Assembly: GCA_030053945.1 (NCBI GenBank)
Contig: JASGCW010000032.1
Location: forward strand, 1 to 38,560
Length of the DNA stretch: 38,560 nt
Source of the DNA: Limnohabitans sp.
GTDB lineage: Bacteria; Bacteroidota; Bacteroidia; Flavobacteriales; Flavobacteriaceae
Direction of reading: 5' to 3'
Of the stretch, positions 7,984 to 18,002 are shown piece by piece. The translations under genes were made by a program, and so were the position numbers. The notes beneath the pieces are model-generated. The model had not been told where the DNA came from. It saw nothing but the letters and a program-made list of their open reading frames with translations, and did not search any database. The stretch's first letter is position 1, and every line of letters starts with the position of its first letter.

Positions 7984-8924
7984 TGAATATATCAGTTATA
8001 ATTCCATTATTAAACGAACAAGAATCATTACCCGAATTAACTTCTTGGATCGAAAAAGTGATGAGTGCTCATCACTTTTCTTACGAAGTAATCTTTGTAG
8101 ATGACGGAAGTAGTGACAATTCTTGGGATACAATTCAAAAGCTTTCTAAAGAAAATAACAATCTTAAAGGGATTCGGTTTTTACGTAATTACGGTAAAAG
8201 TCAGGCTTTACACGCAGGTTTTGCTAAGGCTCAGGGTGATGTAATCATAACAATGGATGCCGATTTACAAGATAGCCCAGATGAAATTCCTGAATTGTAT
8301 AAAATGATAACAGAAGGGAATTATGACTTAGTCTCTGGATGGAAGAAGAAGAGATACGATAATACTTTAACTAAAAATCTACCTTCAAAATTGTTTAATG
8401 CAGCAGCTAGAAAGACTTCAGGTGTGCAATTAAATGATTTTAATTGTGGTTTAAAAGCCTACAAGAATATTGTAATCAAAAATATTGAAGTTTTTGGTGA
8501 GATGCACCGTTATATTCCAGTTTTGGCTAAAAATGCAGGGTTTAAAAAAATTGGTGAGAAAGTAGTTCAGCATCAAGCTAGAAAATATGGGGAGTCAAAA
8601 TTTGGGATGAGCCGATTTGTCAACGGATTTCTTGATTTAATTACAATTTGGTTTCTAGGAAAATTCGGGAAACGACCTATGCATCTTTTTGGGCTGTTGG
8701 GAACTATAATGTTTTTTATAGGTTTCTTATTTGCTTTTTATTTAGGAGTAGATAAGCTTTTTATTAACACTAATGGTAGATTAATTACAGAAAGACCTCA
8801 ATTCTACATTGCTTTAACTACTATGATAATAGGAACCCAATTGTTTTTAGCTGGGTTTTTAGGTGAAATTATTCTTCGTACAAAAAGTAACGAAGAACGA
8901 TACAAGATACAAGAAACTATTTAA
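7983..8924 (+). CDS. Family 2 glycosyltransferase, polyprenyl-phosphate sugar transferase type
   Basis: GT-A fold enzyme (313 aa) of the DPM1/ArnC/GtrB group, expected to move a sugar from a nucleotide donor to a polyprenyl-phosphate carrier on the cytosolic face of the inner membrane. Seen: N-terminal ISVIIPLLNEQESLPEL, the donor site VIFVDDGSSDNSW, the metal-binding DXD-like MDADLQDSPDEIPEL, the NDFNCGLKAY block and the H-Q-A-R-K-Y-G-E-S-K-F motif. Two C-terminal membrane helices follow (about residues 235-258 and 276-298). The start is GTG at 7983, overlapping the previous TAG; the frame begins MNISVIIP with no better ATG. Sugar and acceptor are unknown. Confidence 0.9.
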   Translation: MNISVIIPLLNEQESLPELTSWIEKVMSAHHFSYEVIFVDDGSSDNSWDTIQKLSKENNNLKGIRFLRNYGKSQALHAGFAKAQGDVIITMDADLQDSPDEIPELYKMITEGNYDLVSGWKKKRYDNTLTKNLPSKLFNAAARKTSGVQLNDFNCGLKAYKNIVIKNIEVFGEMHRYIPVLAKNAGFKKIGEKVVQHQARKYGESKFGMSRFVNGFLDLITIWFLGKFGKRPMHLFGLLGTIMFFIGFLFAFYLGVDKLFINTNGRLITERPQFYIALTTMIIGTQLFLAGFLGEIILRTKSNEERYKIQETI

Positions 8925-8951
8925 GAAACTATAAATTCTAAAGTATAAGAA

Positions 8952-10679
8952 ATGCATATTGAACAAGCTGTTTTAGATAAAGTAAACGTTTGGTTAACTC
9001 CGACATTTGATGAAGAGACACAAAAGACAATAATTAAAATGATGACATCTTCCCCAAAAGAGTTAGAAGATAGTTTTTATAAAAATCTTGAATTTGGTAC
9101 TGGTGGAATGCGAGGAGTTATGGGAGTAGGAACCAACCGCATCAATAAATATACATTAGGAAAAAATACACAAGGATTATCAAATTACTTAAAGAAATGT
9201 TTCCCTAATGAAGAATTAAAAGTTGCTATTGCTTACGATTGTCGGAATAATAGTAATACTTTAGCGAAGGTGGTAGCTGATGTTTTTTCGGCTAATGGAA
9301 TAAAAGTGTATTTGTTTTCAGATATGCGTCCTACGCCAGAATTGTCTTTTGCGGTTAGGTATTTGAATTGTCACACAGGTATTGTGTTGACAGCTTCACA
9401 TAATCCACCCGAATATAATGGATATAAAGTATATTGGCAAGATGGGGGACAAATAGTTCCTCCACAAGACGCTGAAGTAATCGAAGCAATTGAGAGTTTA
9501 GAATATTCAGATATAAGCTTCAATGCAAATGAAAACCTAATAGAATATATAGATACACTTGTTGATGAGGCTTTTAGAGATTCAACAATCAAAAATGCTA
9601 GTTTTAATATTTCGGCAGAAGCAAAAAAGAATTTAAAGATTGTCTATACATCACTTCATGGTACTTCTATAAAAGCTGTTCCTGGAGTTTTAGAAAAAGC
9701 AGGCTATACTGATGTGAATATTGTTGAGGCACAGGCAGAACCTAATGGGAATTTCCCAACAGTAATTTCTCCTAATCCAGAAGAGCCAGAAGCACTGACT
9801 ATGGCTATGGAACTCGCAGAGAAAATACAAGGAGATATTGTTGTAGGGACAGACCCAGATTCGGATAGGTTAGGGGTTGCCGTTAGAAATACCGAAGGTA
9901 AAATGGTTTTGCTTAATGGAAACCAAACTATGGTAATAATGACTGCTTTTTTACTGGAACAATGGAAAAAAGAAGGTAAATTGACGGGTAATGAATTTAT
10001 AGGTTCTACGATAGTTTCTACTCCTATGATGCTTGATTTAGCTGAGTTTTATGGGGTGGAATGTAAAGTTGGATTAACTGGATTTAAATGGATTGCTAAA
10101 TTTATTAAAGATTTTCCTAACCAAACTTATATTGCAGGTGGAGAGGAAAGTTTTGGTTATATGGTAGGAGATGCTGTCCGTGATAAAGATGCTGTAGCTG
10201 CTATTTTGTTAGTTTGTGAAATTGCTGCTCAAGCAAAAGAAAAAGGAAGTACATTATATGAAGAATTACTTCAGTTGTATGTCGATTTTGGTGTTTATAA
10301 AGAACATTTGATTTCAATTACTAAAAAAGGCATTGAAGGAGCTAAAGAGATACAACAAATGATGATTGAGTTACGTCAGAACCCTCTTAAAGAAATAAAT
10401 GGTCAAAGAGTAGTATGCGTAGAAGATTATCAGTCTTCAAAGGGATTTGATTTTATGAATAATTCAGCATTTGAAATCGCAATACCAAAATCTGATGTGT
10501 TGATTTATTATTTAGAAGACGGTAGTAAAATATGTGCTCGCCCTAGTGGTACAGAACCTAAAATCAAATTTTATTTTAGCGTAAATTGTCAAATTGATGC
10601 TGTTGAAGATATAATGGAAGCCGAAAATCAATTAGATTTAAAAATTAAAAATATTATTGCTGGGATGCAGCTGAATTAA
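8952..10679 (+). CDS. Phosphoglucomutase/phosphomannomutase (alpha-D-phosphohexomutase family)
   Basis: Interconverts hexose 1- and 6-phosphates, feeding nucleotide-sugar synthesis. The 575-aa length matches the long PGM2/YbbT-like branch. Four hallmark loops are visible: catalytic phosphoserine loop TASHNPPEYNGYK, Mg-binding GTDPDSDRLGVA, sugar-binding GGEESFGYM and phosphate-binding RPSGTEPKIKFY. There is no signal peptide, so it is cytosolic. It lies 27 nt after the glycosyltransferase and 10 nt before the exporter, consistent with one envelope-glycan transcription unit. Whether glucose or mannose is the main substrate cannot be told from sequence. Confidence 0.93.
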   Translation: MHIEQAVLDKVNVWLTPTFDEETQKTIIKMMTSSPKELEDSFYKNLEFGTGGMRGVMGVGTNRINKYTLGKNTQGLSNYLKKCFPNEELKVAIAYDCRNNSNTLAKVVADVFSANGIKVYLFSDMRPTPELSFAVRYLNCHTGIVLTASHNPPEYNGYKVYWQDGGQIVPPQDAEVIEAIESLEYSDISFNANENLIEYIDTLVDEAFRDSTIKNASFNISAEAKKNLKIVYTSLHGTSIKAVPGVLEKAGYTDVNIVEAQAEPNGNFPTVISPNPEEPEALTMAMELAEKIQGDIVVGTDPDSDRLGVAVRNTEGKMVLLNGNQTMVIMTAFLLEQWKKEGKLTGNEFIGSTIVSTPMMLDLAEFYGVECKVGLTGFKWIAKFIKDFPNQTYIAGGEESFGYMVGDAVRDKDAVAAILLVCEIAAQAKEKGSTLYEELLQLYVDFGVYKEHLISITKKGIEGAKEIQQMMIELRQNPLKEINGQRVVCVEDYQSSKGFDFMNNSAFEIAIPKSDVLIYYLEDGSKICARPSGTEPKIKFYFSVNCQIDAVEDIMEAENQLDLKIKNIIAGMQLN

Positions 10680-10689
10680 TAATTAGAGT

Positions 10690-12519
10690 ATGAAAAGAAT
10701 TTTCAAGCAAATGTTTCCATTTATTATTCCTTATAAATCACACGTTTTAAGGAATATTGTATATAGTCTTTTATATGCGCTATTTGGAACTTTGTCTTTT
10801 GTGACGCTCATTCCTATGTTGAGTGTTTTGTTTGATAAAACGCAACAAGTTTTTGTAGAACCAAAATATACTGGGATAACTGGCATAAAAAAATATCTTT
10901 CAGATTTATTGTCTTATCATTTAACACAATATACTACAAATGATCAACCTGAAAAAGCTCTGTTACTTACGATTGTATTGATTATCACGGTTTTTCTTTT
11001 AAAAAATTTAGTAGGTTATTTGTCTTCATTTCATATGATGCATTTGCGAAATGGAGTGAGTAATGATGTACGTAAAATGATGTTTGATAAAATTATTTCA
11101 TTGCCCATTCCTTTTTTTTCAGATAGAAAAAAAGGAGACGTAATGACTAGAATGTTAGGAGATATTGGAGAAGTTCAAAATTCATTTTTTGCTGTTTTAG
11201 ATTTAGTGGTAAAAGAACCAATGACAATTATTTTCTCTATAATGGCAATGTTTTTTATTAGTGTAAAACTTACGTTGTTTGTATTCATTTTTTTACCTAT
11301 TGCTGGATTAATAATATCAAGGATTGGAAAAAGTTTAAAGTCAAAGTCTGCTCAAGTACAAAATGAAAGTGGTAATATGATTTCTATTCTGGAAGAGACT
11401 TTAACCGGATTAAAAGTTGTTAAAGCCTATAATGCTGAAGGTTTATTTAAAGCGAAGTTTGGTGCTATTCTTGATAGAATTTTAAAGTTGTCTAATAGTA
11501 TTGGAACAAAAAACAATTTAGCTTCTCCAATGAGTGAGTTTATGGGGATTGTGACCATTGCAGTATTGCTTTGGTTTGGAGGTAGTTTAGTTCTAGTTGA
11601 TAAAACTTTAGACGGTTCATTATTTATTGCTTTTATGGGACTAGCTTATAATATTTTGACTCCTGCTAAAGCCATCACAAAAGCAAGTTACGCCTTGAAA
11701 AATGGTTTAGCAGCAGCAGATAGGGTATTTGAAATTTTAGATGAGCCAAATGCTATCGATAATAAGCCGGATGCCATTGTTAAGAAAGATTTTAATGATA
11801 AAATTTCTATTGAGAATATCAATTTTGCTTATCAAGAAGATAATGTTTTGAAGAATTTTACTATCGAAGTTCCTAAAGGTAAAACCATAGCTTTAGTAGG
11901 GCAGTCTGGATCAGGAAAAAGTACCATTGCCAATTTATTGACACGTTTTTATGATGTTCAATCTGGTGAGATTAAAGTGGATGGTGTTAATATTAAGGAT
12001 ATGACCATAGAATCATTACGTAATTTATTAGGTGTTGTGACCCAAGACTCAATTTTGTTTAATGATAGTATTAGAAATAACATTACCATAGGGAAACCTG
12101 ACGCAACTGAATATGAAATTATAGAGGCTCTTAAAATAGCTAATGCATATGAATTTGTGAAAGATTTGAAAGGTGGTATAGAGACAAACATAGGAGACGC
12201 AGGAACTAAACTTTCTGGAGGTCAAAAACAACGTTTGTCAATCGCTAGAGCAGTACTAAAAAATCCGCCAATAATGATTCTTGATGAGGCAACATCTGCT
12301 CTTGATACAGAAAGCGAAAAGTTTGTACAAGTAGCTTTAGAGAATATGATGCAAAATCGTACTTCTATTGTTATTGCTCATAGACTCTCTACAATTCAAA
12401 AAGCAGATAATATTATCGTGATGCAAAAAGGTGAAATTGTAGAACAAGGAACTCACGAAGAACTTATTGCAAAAAATGGTACATACAATAAGTTAGTAAT
12501 GATGCAATCTTTCGAGTAA
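10690..12519 (+). CDS. MsbA-like ABC exporter, fused permease and ATPase
   Basis: A 609-aa half-transporter that should act as a homodimer in the inner membrane, probably flipping lipids or lipid-linked glycans. The N-terminal ~340 residues hold six membrane helices (type IV exporter fold). The C-terminal nucleotide-binding domain shows Walker A GQSGSGKSTI, the Q-loop GVVTQDSILFNDSI, signature LSGGQKQRLSIARA, Walker B MILDEATSALD and the H-loop IVIAHRLSTI. It carries a long periplasmic insertion between helices 1 and 2 (about residues 45-90), seen in Bacteroidetes homologues. Its position after a glycosyltransferase and a hexomutase supports an envelope-lipid substrate, but the cargo is inference. 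Confidence 0.92.
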   Translation: MKRIFKQMFPFIIPYKSHVLRNIVYSLLYALFGTLSFVTLIPMLSVLFDKTQQVFVEPKYTGITGIKKYLSDLLSYHLTQYTTNDQPEKALLLTIVLIITVFLLKNLVGYLSSFHMMHLRNGVSNDVRKMMFDKIISLPIPFFSDRKKGDVMTRMLGDIGEVQNSFFAVLDLVVKEPMTIIFSIMAMFFISVKLTLFVFIFLPIAGLIISRIGKSLKSKSAQVQNESGNMISILEETLTGLKVVKAYNAEGLFKAKFGAILDRILKLSNSIGTKNNLASPMSEFMGIVTIAVLLWFGGSLVLVDKTLDGSLFIAFMGLAYNILTPAKAITKASYALKNGLAAADRVFEILDEPNAIDNKPDAIVKKDFNDKISIENINFAYQEDNVLKNFTIEVPKGKTIALVGQSGSGKSTIANLLTRFYDVQSGEIKVDGVNIKDMTIESLRNLLGVVTQDSILFNDSIRNNITIGKPDATEYEIIEALKIANAYEFVKDLKGGIETNIGDAGTKLSGGQKQRLSIARAVLKNPPIMILDEATSALDTESEKFVQVALENMMQNRTSIVIAHRLSTIQKADNIIVMQKGEIVEQGTHEELIAKNGTYNKLVMMQSFE

Positions 12520-12540
12520 AATTGAAATATATTCTAAATG

Positions 12541-12576
12541 AAAAAGGTGCTTTAAAATTTTTTAAGCACCTTTTTT
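12541..12576. terminator. Bidirectional Rho-independent terminator
   Basis: AAAAAGGTGCTT (12541-12552) pairs with AAGCACCTTTTT (12564-12575). The 12-bp stem has T tracts on both strands and lies between the convergent exporter and lipoprotein genes. Confidence 0.85.
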
Positions 12577-12629
12577 ATTTTAAAGATTGTATTAAAACAT
12601 CTGATTATTTTGTGTAATAGATTGGATTT

Positions 12630-13325
12630 TTATTTCACAGGAAAATATTCCTCAGCTTTCCATTCTTTTGTTAGATTAATATTGAAGTAATGGATGTTAT
12701 CGTTTTTGTCAAAAGCTCCATTTTTGTTACGATCGTCTATGGTTCTAAAAAATATTTTATTAGATGAAGGGATATAATTCCAGTCAATGATTTCTTGAAT
12801 TTCGGGAGATATTTTTGTGAAATTTTGACCAAATTCATTGCTTAAGTACAACGATTTGATATCATCTCCATCTACTACATTATCTTGATTGGTATCAGCG
12901 TCAGCAAGAAGGTAGATAAAAGCTTTTTTATCTTTTAGATAAGTTATTCTTTCAATAAGAACTACTTTATCTGTTAAAACATAAAGTGAATCAAGTTCCT
13001 TTTTTTGAAATTTTACGTTTCTAATATAACCTGAAATTTCATTATCTAATGAATTAGAAAATCTAAATCCGCTTTTTTCATCATATCGTGATGATTCATA
13101 AGCTGTTTTTTGGACATCACTTACTCGTAAATCTCCAATAGGGTAAATTAGTACAGATGAATTCTCTAATTGAATAGGTAAATCTGCTACTTGAACTGTT
13201 GAGGTATCTTGTTTTATTTCAGTTTTTGGTGTTTGCTTATCGTATTTAACCTTCGGCTTTTGTTCTTTTTTGCAACTTACCAATAATGCAAAAAGTGAAA
13301 TTATATAGATGGATGCATTTTTCAT
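12630..13325 (-). CDS. Lipoprotein with two EF-hand/dockerin-like calcium loops
   Basis: A 231-aa predicted lipoprotein with signal peptide and lipobox LVSC (Cys about residue 18), followed by a Lys/Thr-rich linker. Two Asp/Asn-rich loops resemble calcium-binding dockerin or EF-hand loops: DADTNQDNVVDGDD (about residues 143-156) and DDRNKNGAFDKND (about 198-210). The rest is beta-rich. I do not recognise the family and assign no activity; calcium binding is a motif-based inference. A minus-strand TATATTTG box (13350-13343) lies just upstream inside the TonB-gene end. It is 35 nt after the TonB-dependent receptor gene, so it may also be read from that transcript. Confidence 0.7.
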   Translation of the reverse strand: MKNASIYIISLFALLVSCKKEQKPKVKYDKQTPKTEIKQDTSTVQVADLPIQLENSSVLIYPIGDLRVSDVQKTAYESSRYDEKSGFRFSNSLDNEISGYIRNVKFQKKELDSLYVLTDKVVLIERITYLKDKKAFIYLLADADTNQDNVVDGDDIKSLYLSNEFGQNFTKISPEIQEIIDWNYIPSSNKIFFRTIDDRNKNGAFDKNDNIHYFNINLTKEWKAEEYFPVK

Positions 13326-13360
13326 TTTCTGTGAATTTATATCAAATATACCAAAAACTC

Positions 13361-15817
13361 TTACAATTTAGCAGTTATTTTTAGACTAAATACACGTGAG
13401 GTAAGGTAGTTTGGAATTGCAATTTGAGTCATAGTTGAAACATTTCTTACCCAAGTGTTTGTTATTGAGTTTTGATTGTTGAATAAGTTAAAAATTTCTA
13501 AACCAACTGCTAATTCTTTAAACTTAGTAACCCAATTGTTTTTTTCTTTTGCTCTAGCTCTATCTGTTAAAACATATGAGAAACCTAAATCAGCGCGACG
13601 ATAATCTCTTAAACGGAATTGGTATAAATAAGGGTCAGAATAAGATGGAGCACCACCTGGTAAACCTGTATTGTACACTAAATTTAAGTACATTTTTAGA
13701 GCAGGGATCACAGGCATATAATCTTGAAATAATAAGCCAAATTTTAATCTTTGATCTGTAGGACGAGATATATATCCTTTATTTTCAATGTTTTCTTCGG
13801 TTTTTAGATAACCAAAGCTTAACCAAGAATCGGTTCCAGGAACAAACTCTCCGTTTAATCTTACGTCTATCCCCTCTGTATAGGCAACAGCGTTATTTTT
13901 TGCTTCATAACGAATACGAACGTTGTCAATCGTATACGGATTTACATCTGTTTGTGTTTTATAATATACTTCCGAAACTAATTTGAAAGGTCTCTTCCAA
14001 AGTTTGAAGCTATAATCATTTCCTACTACAAAATGTATAGATTGTTGTGCTTTTACGTTTGGAATTACTTCTCCACTTTCATCTCTAAGTTCTCTGTAAA
14101 AAGGTGGTTGATGATACCATCCAGCAGATAATCTAAATAACATATCTGTTTTCCAGTCAGGTTTAATGGCAAATTGAGCTCTAGGGCTAAAAGTAATTTG
14201 ATTTTTTCCATTAGTGTTTTGAGAACTTGCTTGCCAATTTTGAGACCTAATACCCAAATTAGTAAAAATATCGTGATTGCCTAATTTAGTACGATAATTA
14301 TATTGCGCAAACCCAGATAATCTATTAATGGTAGCGTAGTTTGTTGCTCTTGCACTGGTAAATGGTGCTAAAGGTCCTGTGAAAGAAACATAAGGTTGCT
14401 CGTTAATAGGAGTCAAACCTGTTGGATTTATTGAGAACCCATTGTAATTTAATACCTCCCATTCACTCAATCTGTCTCTGATATCTTCATGAGTGTATTT
14501 TAGTCCCCATTCTATTTCTCCATTCTCTTTTTTATGCTGTCCTTTGATTTCTGTATTTAGTATTAAGGCGTCTAAATCATTTCTTGCGTGAGATAATTGG
14601 GAGCCGATGTTTTGTAAAAATTTTGGATTACCAAAACTTTCTGAACCAAGACTAGAATCTACTTGTCCAATATTGTAATCAGCAAAAATGTCAAAATATT
14701 CTTGTTCTGTAGTGTGATAAATAGAGGTTATAAATTTATAGGTATTTTGTTCGTTTGCTGTAAAAGTTGTTTTTAATGCCCCGAAAAAGGTGTTGTATTT
14801 ATCTTTTTCTAAACCTTCATAATTTACCACTATTGCTATTGGTTCGTCAAAAGTTCCAAAATTTGTTTGACGAGTAATAGGTTGATAATCATATTTGTTT
14901 TGAGATATATTACCTAAAAAGCCAAATTGCCATTTGGTATTAGGGGTAAATGTAACATAAGATTGAATATCAGCAAATCGAGGATGAAAATTGCTTTGAG
15001 TTTGTTGACTGTTTACTAATAAAGCATTGTCTCGATATCTTATACCTGTAATTGCTGTCCACTTTTGGTTTTTTGAAACATTATCCATTGATAAGCTTCC
15101 TCCTAAAAAACTTGCTTCTAGTGTAGCTCCAAATTTTACAGGATTACGATAAGTAATGTCTAGCACAGAAGATAATTTATCTCCAAATTTAGCTTGAAAA
15201 CCTCCAGCAGAAAAATCTATATTTTGTACTAAATCTGAGTTAGTAAAACTCAGTCCTTCTTGTTGGCCAGAGCGAATTAAGAATGGTCTATAGACTTCAA
15301 TTTCGTTGACATAAACTAGATTTTCATCATAGTTTCCACCCCGAACTGCATATTGAGTACTCAATTCGTTGTTTGAATATACTCCAGGTAACGTTTTTAA
15401 AATGTTTTCTACGCCAGCGTTAGCACCAGGAATTAATCTTACAGATTTTGGGGATAAAGTAATAACTCCTTCAACTCTTTTGTTTTTTTTGTTAGAAACA
15501 ACAACCTCTCCTAATTGTTCTGAATTACTTTTTAGAATTAAGTTTAATTCATAATCTTCATTAGGCTTAAGTTGCAATGAAATAACCACAGGTTTTAGTG
15601 AAACGTGCGTGAATTTTAAGTTTGATTTTACATTAGAAGGAATAGTAAGTAAATAGAAACCGTTTTTATTTGTAATAGTACTATTATTCTGAAAAGTAAT
15701 ATTTACATTTTCTATAGGGTTGTTGTTTTCATCAAAAACAATTCCTTTTACTCTTGCTGTTTGAGCAAAAGAAAAAAATGAAATCAAAATTGAAAGTAAG
15801 AAAAAATTTGTCTTCAA
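13361..15817 (-). CDS. TonB-dependent outer membrane receptor with carboxypeptidase-like regulatory domain
   Basis: An 818-aa outer-membrane importer driven by TonB. In order: signal peptide (about residues 1-18), carboxypeptidase-D regulatory-like domain (GIVFDENNNPIENVNITFQN...KNGFYLLTI, about 22-95), plug domain (KKRVEGVITLSPKSV... ENILKTLPGVYSNNELSTQYAVRGGNYDENLVYVNEIEVY), then a 22-strand barrel ending FSLKITAKL. The barrel keeps the typical aromatic periplasmic turns. The substrate is unknown; no SusD partner lies next to it, which argues against a glycan-utilisation locus. The upstream M23 peptidase gene ends 5 nt before it, indicating co-transcription. Confidence 0.92.
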   Translation of the reverse strand: MKTNFFLLSILISFFSFAQTARVKGIVFDENNNPIENVNITFQNNSTITNKNGFYLLTIPSNVKSNLKFTHVSLKPVVISLQLKPNEDYELNLILKSNSEQLGEVVVSNKKNKRVEGVITLSPKSVRLIPGANAGVENILKTLPGVYSNNELSTQYAVRGGNYDENLVYVNEIEVYRPFLIRSGQQEGLSFTNSDLVQNIDFSAGGFQAKFGDKLSSVLDITYRNPVKFGATLEASFLGGSLSMDNVSKNQKWTAITGIRYRDNALLVNSQQTQSNFHPRFADIQSYVTFTPNTKWQFGFLGNISQNKYDYQPITRQTNFGTFDEPIAIVVNYEGLEKDKYNTFFGALKTTFTANEQNTYKFITSIYHTTEQEYFDIFADYNIGQVDSSLGSESFGNPKFLQNIGSQLSHARNDLDALILNTEIKGQHKKENGEIEWGLKYTHEDIRDRLSEWEVLNYNGFSINPTGLTPINEQPYVSFTGPLAPFTSARATNYATINRLSGFAQYNYRTKLGNHDIFTNLGIRSQNWQASSQNTNGKNQITFSPRAQFAIKPDWKTDMLFRLSAGWYHQPPFYRELRDESGEVIPNVKAQQSIHFVVGNDYSFKLWKRPFKLVSEVYYKTQTDVNPYTIDNVRIRYEAKNNAVAYTEGIDVRLNGEFVPGTDSWLSFGYLKTEENIENKGYISRPTDQRLKFGLLFQDYMPVIPALKMYLNLVYNTGLPGGAPSYSDPYLYQFRLRDYRRADLGFSYVLTDRARAKEKNNWVTKFKELAVGLEIFNLFNNQNSITNTWVRNVSTMTQIAIPNYLTSRVFSLKITAKL

Positions 15818-15822
15818 AATAT

Positions 15823-17514
15823 TTATTTAGTTTTTATAAAGCTGGATTCAAATGTAGTAGTATTTCCCATATTATCCGAAACAATAAGTTTAAAATCGTT
15901 TTTTCCATCTGTAAATATATTGTCTGAAAAATTATGTGTCAATCTGTTTGTTTTGTTTTCATATTCCAACAAAATCCATTTTCCGTTTAAATATGCATTA
16001 TATTCTTTGATACCTGATAAATTGTCAGATATAGATATTGTAATAGTGTCATCGCAATCTAAATTTGCACCATCTATAAATGATGGATTGTAAATTTTAG
16101 GAGCTATCTCGTCTTTCTTAAGAACGAATTTTCCTAGGTATTTAGTCTTTACCGAAAAAATATTTTCTTTTTTAAATGTTGGGATATAATGTGATTTCCC
16201 ATTATCAATATTGGCAATATACATTTTTTCTCTTTCTGCGGGAGAAATATTTGTTACATCAAACGTAATTGAAAATGCTTCGTTTACCGCGGTATTTTCA
16301 TCGTGAAGAAAAAGCTCATTGTTTAGTACATCAAATTTTAAATAGAAATCTTCATAAAAAGTATTTTCAGGAAAGAATACAGAAATATTGTCTTTAGAGT
16401 AACTATTTTCATTTTTGGATTTTAAAAAATAGGGTGTTTTTATTTCTGTTTTCGTTGTTTTGATAGGAAGTGTTTCGTATAAAATAGGAATGTTTATAAT
16501 TGTTTTGTTTTCGTGAAAATCTTGTACTACAATTTTGTAATTTGTGGTAAAATTTGAAGTAATAGGAATCAAGCCTTTGTTTTTTACCGATTTTATTATG
16601 CTCTCTGGATAAAAATTATTTATAAATAATTTTTGAAATCTTTGATGCAAGGTTTTATATCTGAAAAAATCTATATAAGTATTAATGTATTTTGTTTCAT
16701 CAAATGAAAAACTGTCAAATTCACACCCAAAATTAGGAAGCCCATTTAAAGAGGTTTCTATTTTATACACTCCTTTTTTACTGTAATTGGACTCAGAAAC
16801 ATCGTAAGTGTTTAAACTAAATCCAATAGTGCCACTTGCAGCTAGTTTTGAGCTTATATATGTTCCGTCTTTTTGTAAAGTTAGACTAAGATATACAGGG
16901 GATGTGGAACCATTTATTTGAGAAGAATCAAGCAAAGGATAGGCTAAGATTCCATTTATGATGGGAGGTTTAGAGTCTTTTACATCATCTCCAAACCCAA
17001 ATAACAATGGATTGATTATTTTTTCAGTTTTGGTGTCTCTAAATTCAAAATGTAAATGAGGACCTCCTGAATTTCCAGTATTTCCAGAATATGCAATTAA
17101 CTCTCCTTTTTTTACAGGTATTTCATTGGGGTTAGGTCTAATTTCTATCTCGTAATTTTTTTTGTTATAGTGTTCTGAATTAAGAATTTCTTGAATTTTA
17201 GGAGCACATTTACTCAAATGACCATATAATGTTGTGTAGCCATTAGGATGATCAATATAAATAGCCTTGCCATAACCGCTAGTACCTATTTTTATTCTAG
17301 AAATATACCCGTCCGCAGTTGCGTAGATGGGGATTCCTTCTCTTTTTTCAGTTCTAAAATCAACTCCAGAATGGAAGTGATTTGGTCTTAGTTCCCCAAA
17401 ATATCCAACTACAGAAAGTGGTATGTCCATAGGTGAACGAAAGTAATCTTTAGGGTATTTATTTTGGGCATTAAGTGATGTTAAGGCTAATAAAAAAAAA
17501 GCTAAAATTCTCAT
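15823..17514 (-). CDS. M23/LytM-family zinc metallopeptidase, secreted
   Basis: A 563-aa periplasmic or surface protein with a signal peptide (RILAFFLLALTSLNA). The LytM domain is near the N-terminus (about residues 35-160) and keeps the zinc ligands: HFHSGVDF, and PHLHFEF with its two His. YGHLSKC is also present. These enzymes cut peptide cross-links of peptidoglycan; homologues that lack a ligand act as amidase activators, but here the ligands look complete. The remaining ~390 residues are beta-rich, with Ig-like repeats, ending in a bacterial Ig-like block (IKEYNAYLNGKWI... FKLIVSDNMGN). First gene of the M23-TonB-receptor operon. Confidence 0.88.
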   Translation of the reverse strand: MRILAFFLLALTSLNAQNKYPKDYFRSPMDIPLSVVGYFGELRPNHFHSGVDFRTEKREGIPIYATADGYISRIKIGTSGYGKAIYIDHPNGYTTLYGHLSKCAPKIQEILNSEHYNKKNYEIEIRPNPNEIPVKKGELIAYSGNTGNSGGPHLHFEFRDTKTEKIINPLLFGFGDDVKDSKPPIINGILAYPLLDSSQINGSTSPVYLSLTLQKDGTYISSKLAASGTIGFSLNTYDVSESNYSKKGVYKIETSLNGLPNFGCEFDSFSFDETKYINTYIDFFRYKTLHQRFQKLFINNFYPESIIKSVKNKGLIPITSNFTTNYKIVVQDFHENKTIINIPILYETLPIKTTKTEIKTPYFLKSKNENSYSKDNISVFFPENTFYEDFYLKFDVLNNELFLHDENTAVNEAFSITFDVTNISPAEREKMYIANIDNGKSHYIPTFKKENIFSVKTKYLGKFVLKKDEIAPKIYNPSFIDGANLDCDDTITISISDNLSGIKEYNAYLNGKWILLEYENKTNRLTHNFSDNIFTDGKNDFKLIVSDNMGNTTTFESSFIKTK

Positions 17515-17645
17515 AAATTACATTTGTGCTAAGATAACGAATTTCGATAATAAAAAAATTATAGGTTTTAAAAAATGAGTATATTTTTGATTTTAAAGCT
17601 GTTGAATTATTTTTTTTGAATAAAACAATTTTTTTATGAAACTTG

Positions 17646-17676
17646 TTGTGATAATTCGCAAGAAAAATTAACTTTG
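17646..17676 (+). promoter_or_regulatory. Promoter of the coiled-coil/zapA genes
   Basis: TTG (17646-17648), a 20-nt spacer and TAACTTTG (17669-17676). The expected transcript start near 17682 leaves only a few bases before the ATG at 17689, which favours the ATG at 17704 as the true start. Confidence 0.6.
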
Positions 17677-17703
17677 TGAAATTATGTAATGAATTTTATT
17701 GGA

Positions 17704-17994
17704 ATGAGTGAATTAAGAGAAATAGTTGACTCTCTTGAATATAGGTTGTCTAGACTTTTAACAAAGATGGAAAGTTTACAAGCAGAAAATCAAGATTTGA
17801 GAGAAAAACTAAATGAAAAGGAAGGTTTTCTACTCAGTCAAGCTCAAGAAATCAAGCGATTGAAGAATGATTTTGATTCCATAAAAATTACAAATTCATT
17901 ATTAGGTAGTGACGAATATAAAAGAGATACAAAACTTAAAATAAATTCATTAATTAGAGAAATTGATTATTGTATAGCGCAACTTTCTGATTAG
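17704..17994 (+). CDS. Small coiled-coil protein linked to ZapA
   Basis: A 96-aa (101-aa if the ATG at 17689 is used) acidic protein. Heptad repeats predict a coiled coil over about residues 5-60 (LREIVDSLEYRLSRLLTKM, LQAENQDLREKLNEKEGFL). The C-terminal ~35 residues (LKINSLIREIDYCIAQL) form a second helix. No catalytic motif. Its size, coiled-coil nature and position 8 nt before zapA suggest a division-associated partner with a ZapB-like role. That role is inference; I see no specific ZapB signature. Confidence 0.7.
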   Translation: MSELREIVDSLEYRLSRLLTKMESLQAENQDLREKLNEKEGFLLSQAQEIKRLKNDFDSIKITNSLLGSDEYKRDTKLKINSLIREIDYCIAQLSD

Positions 17995-18002
17995 AAAGCA
18001 TA

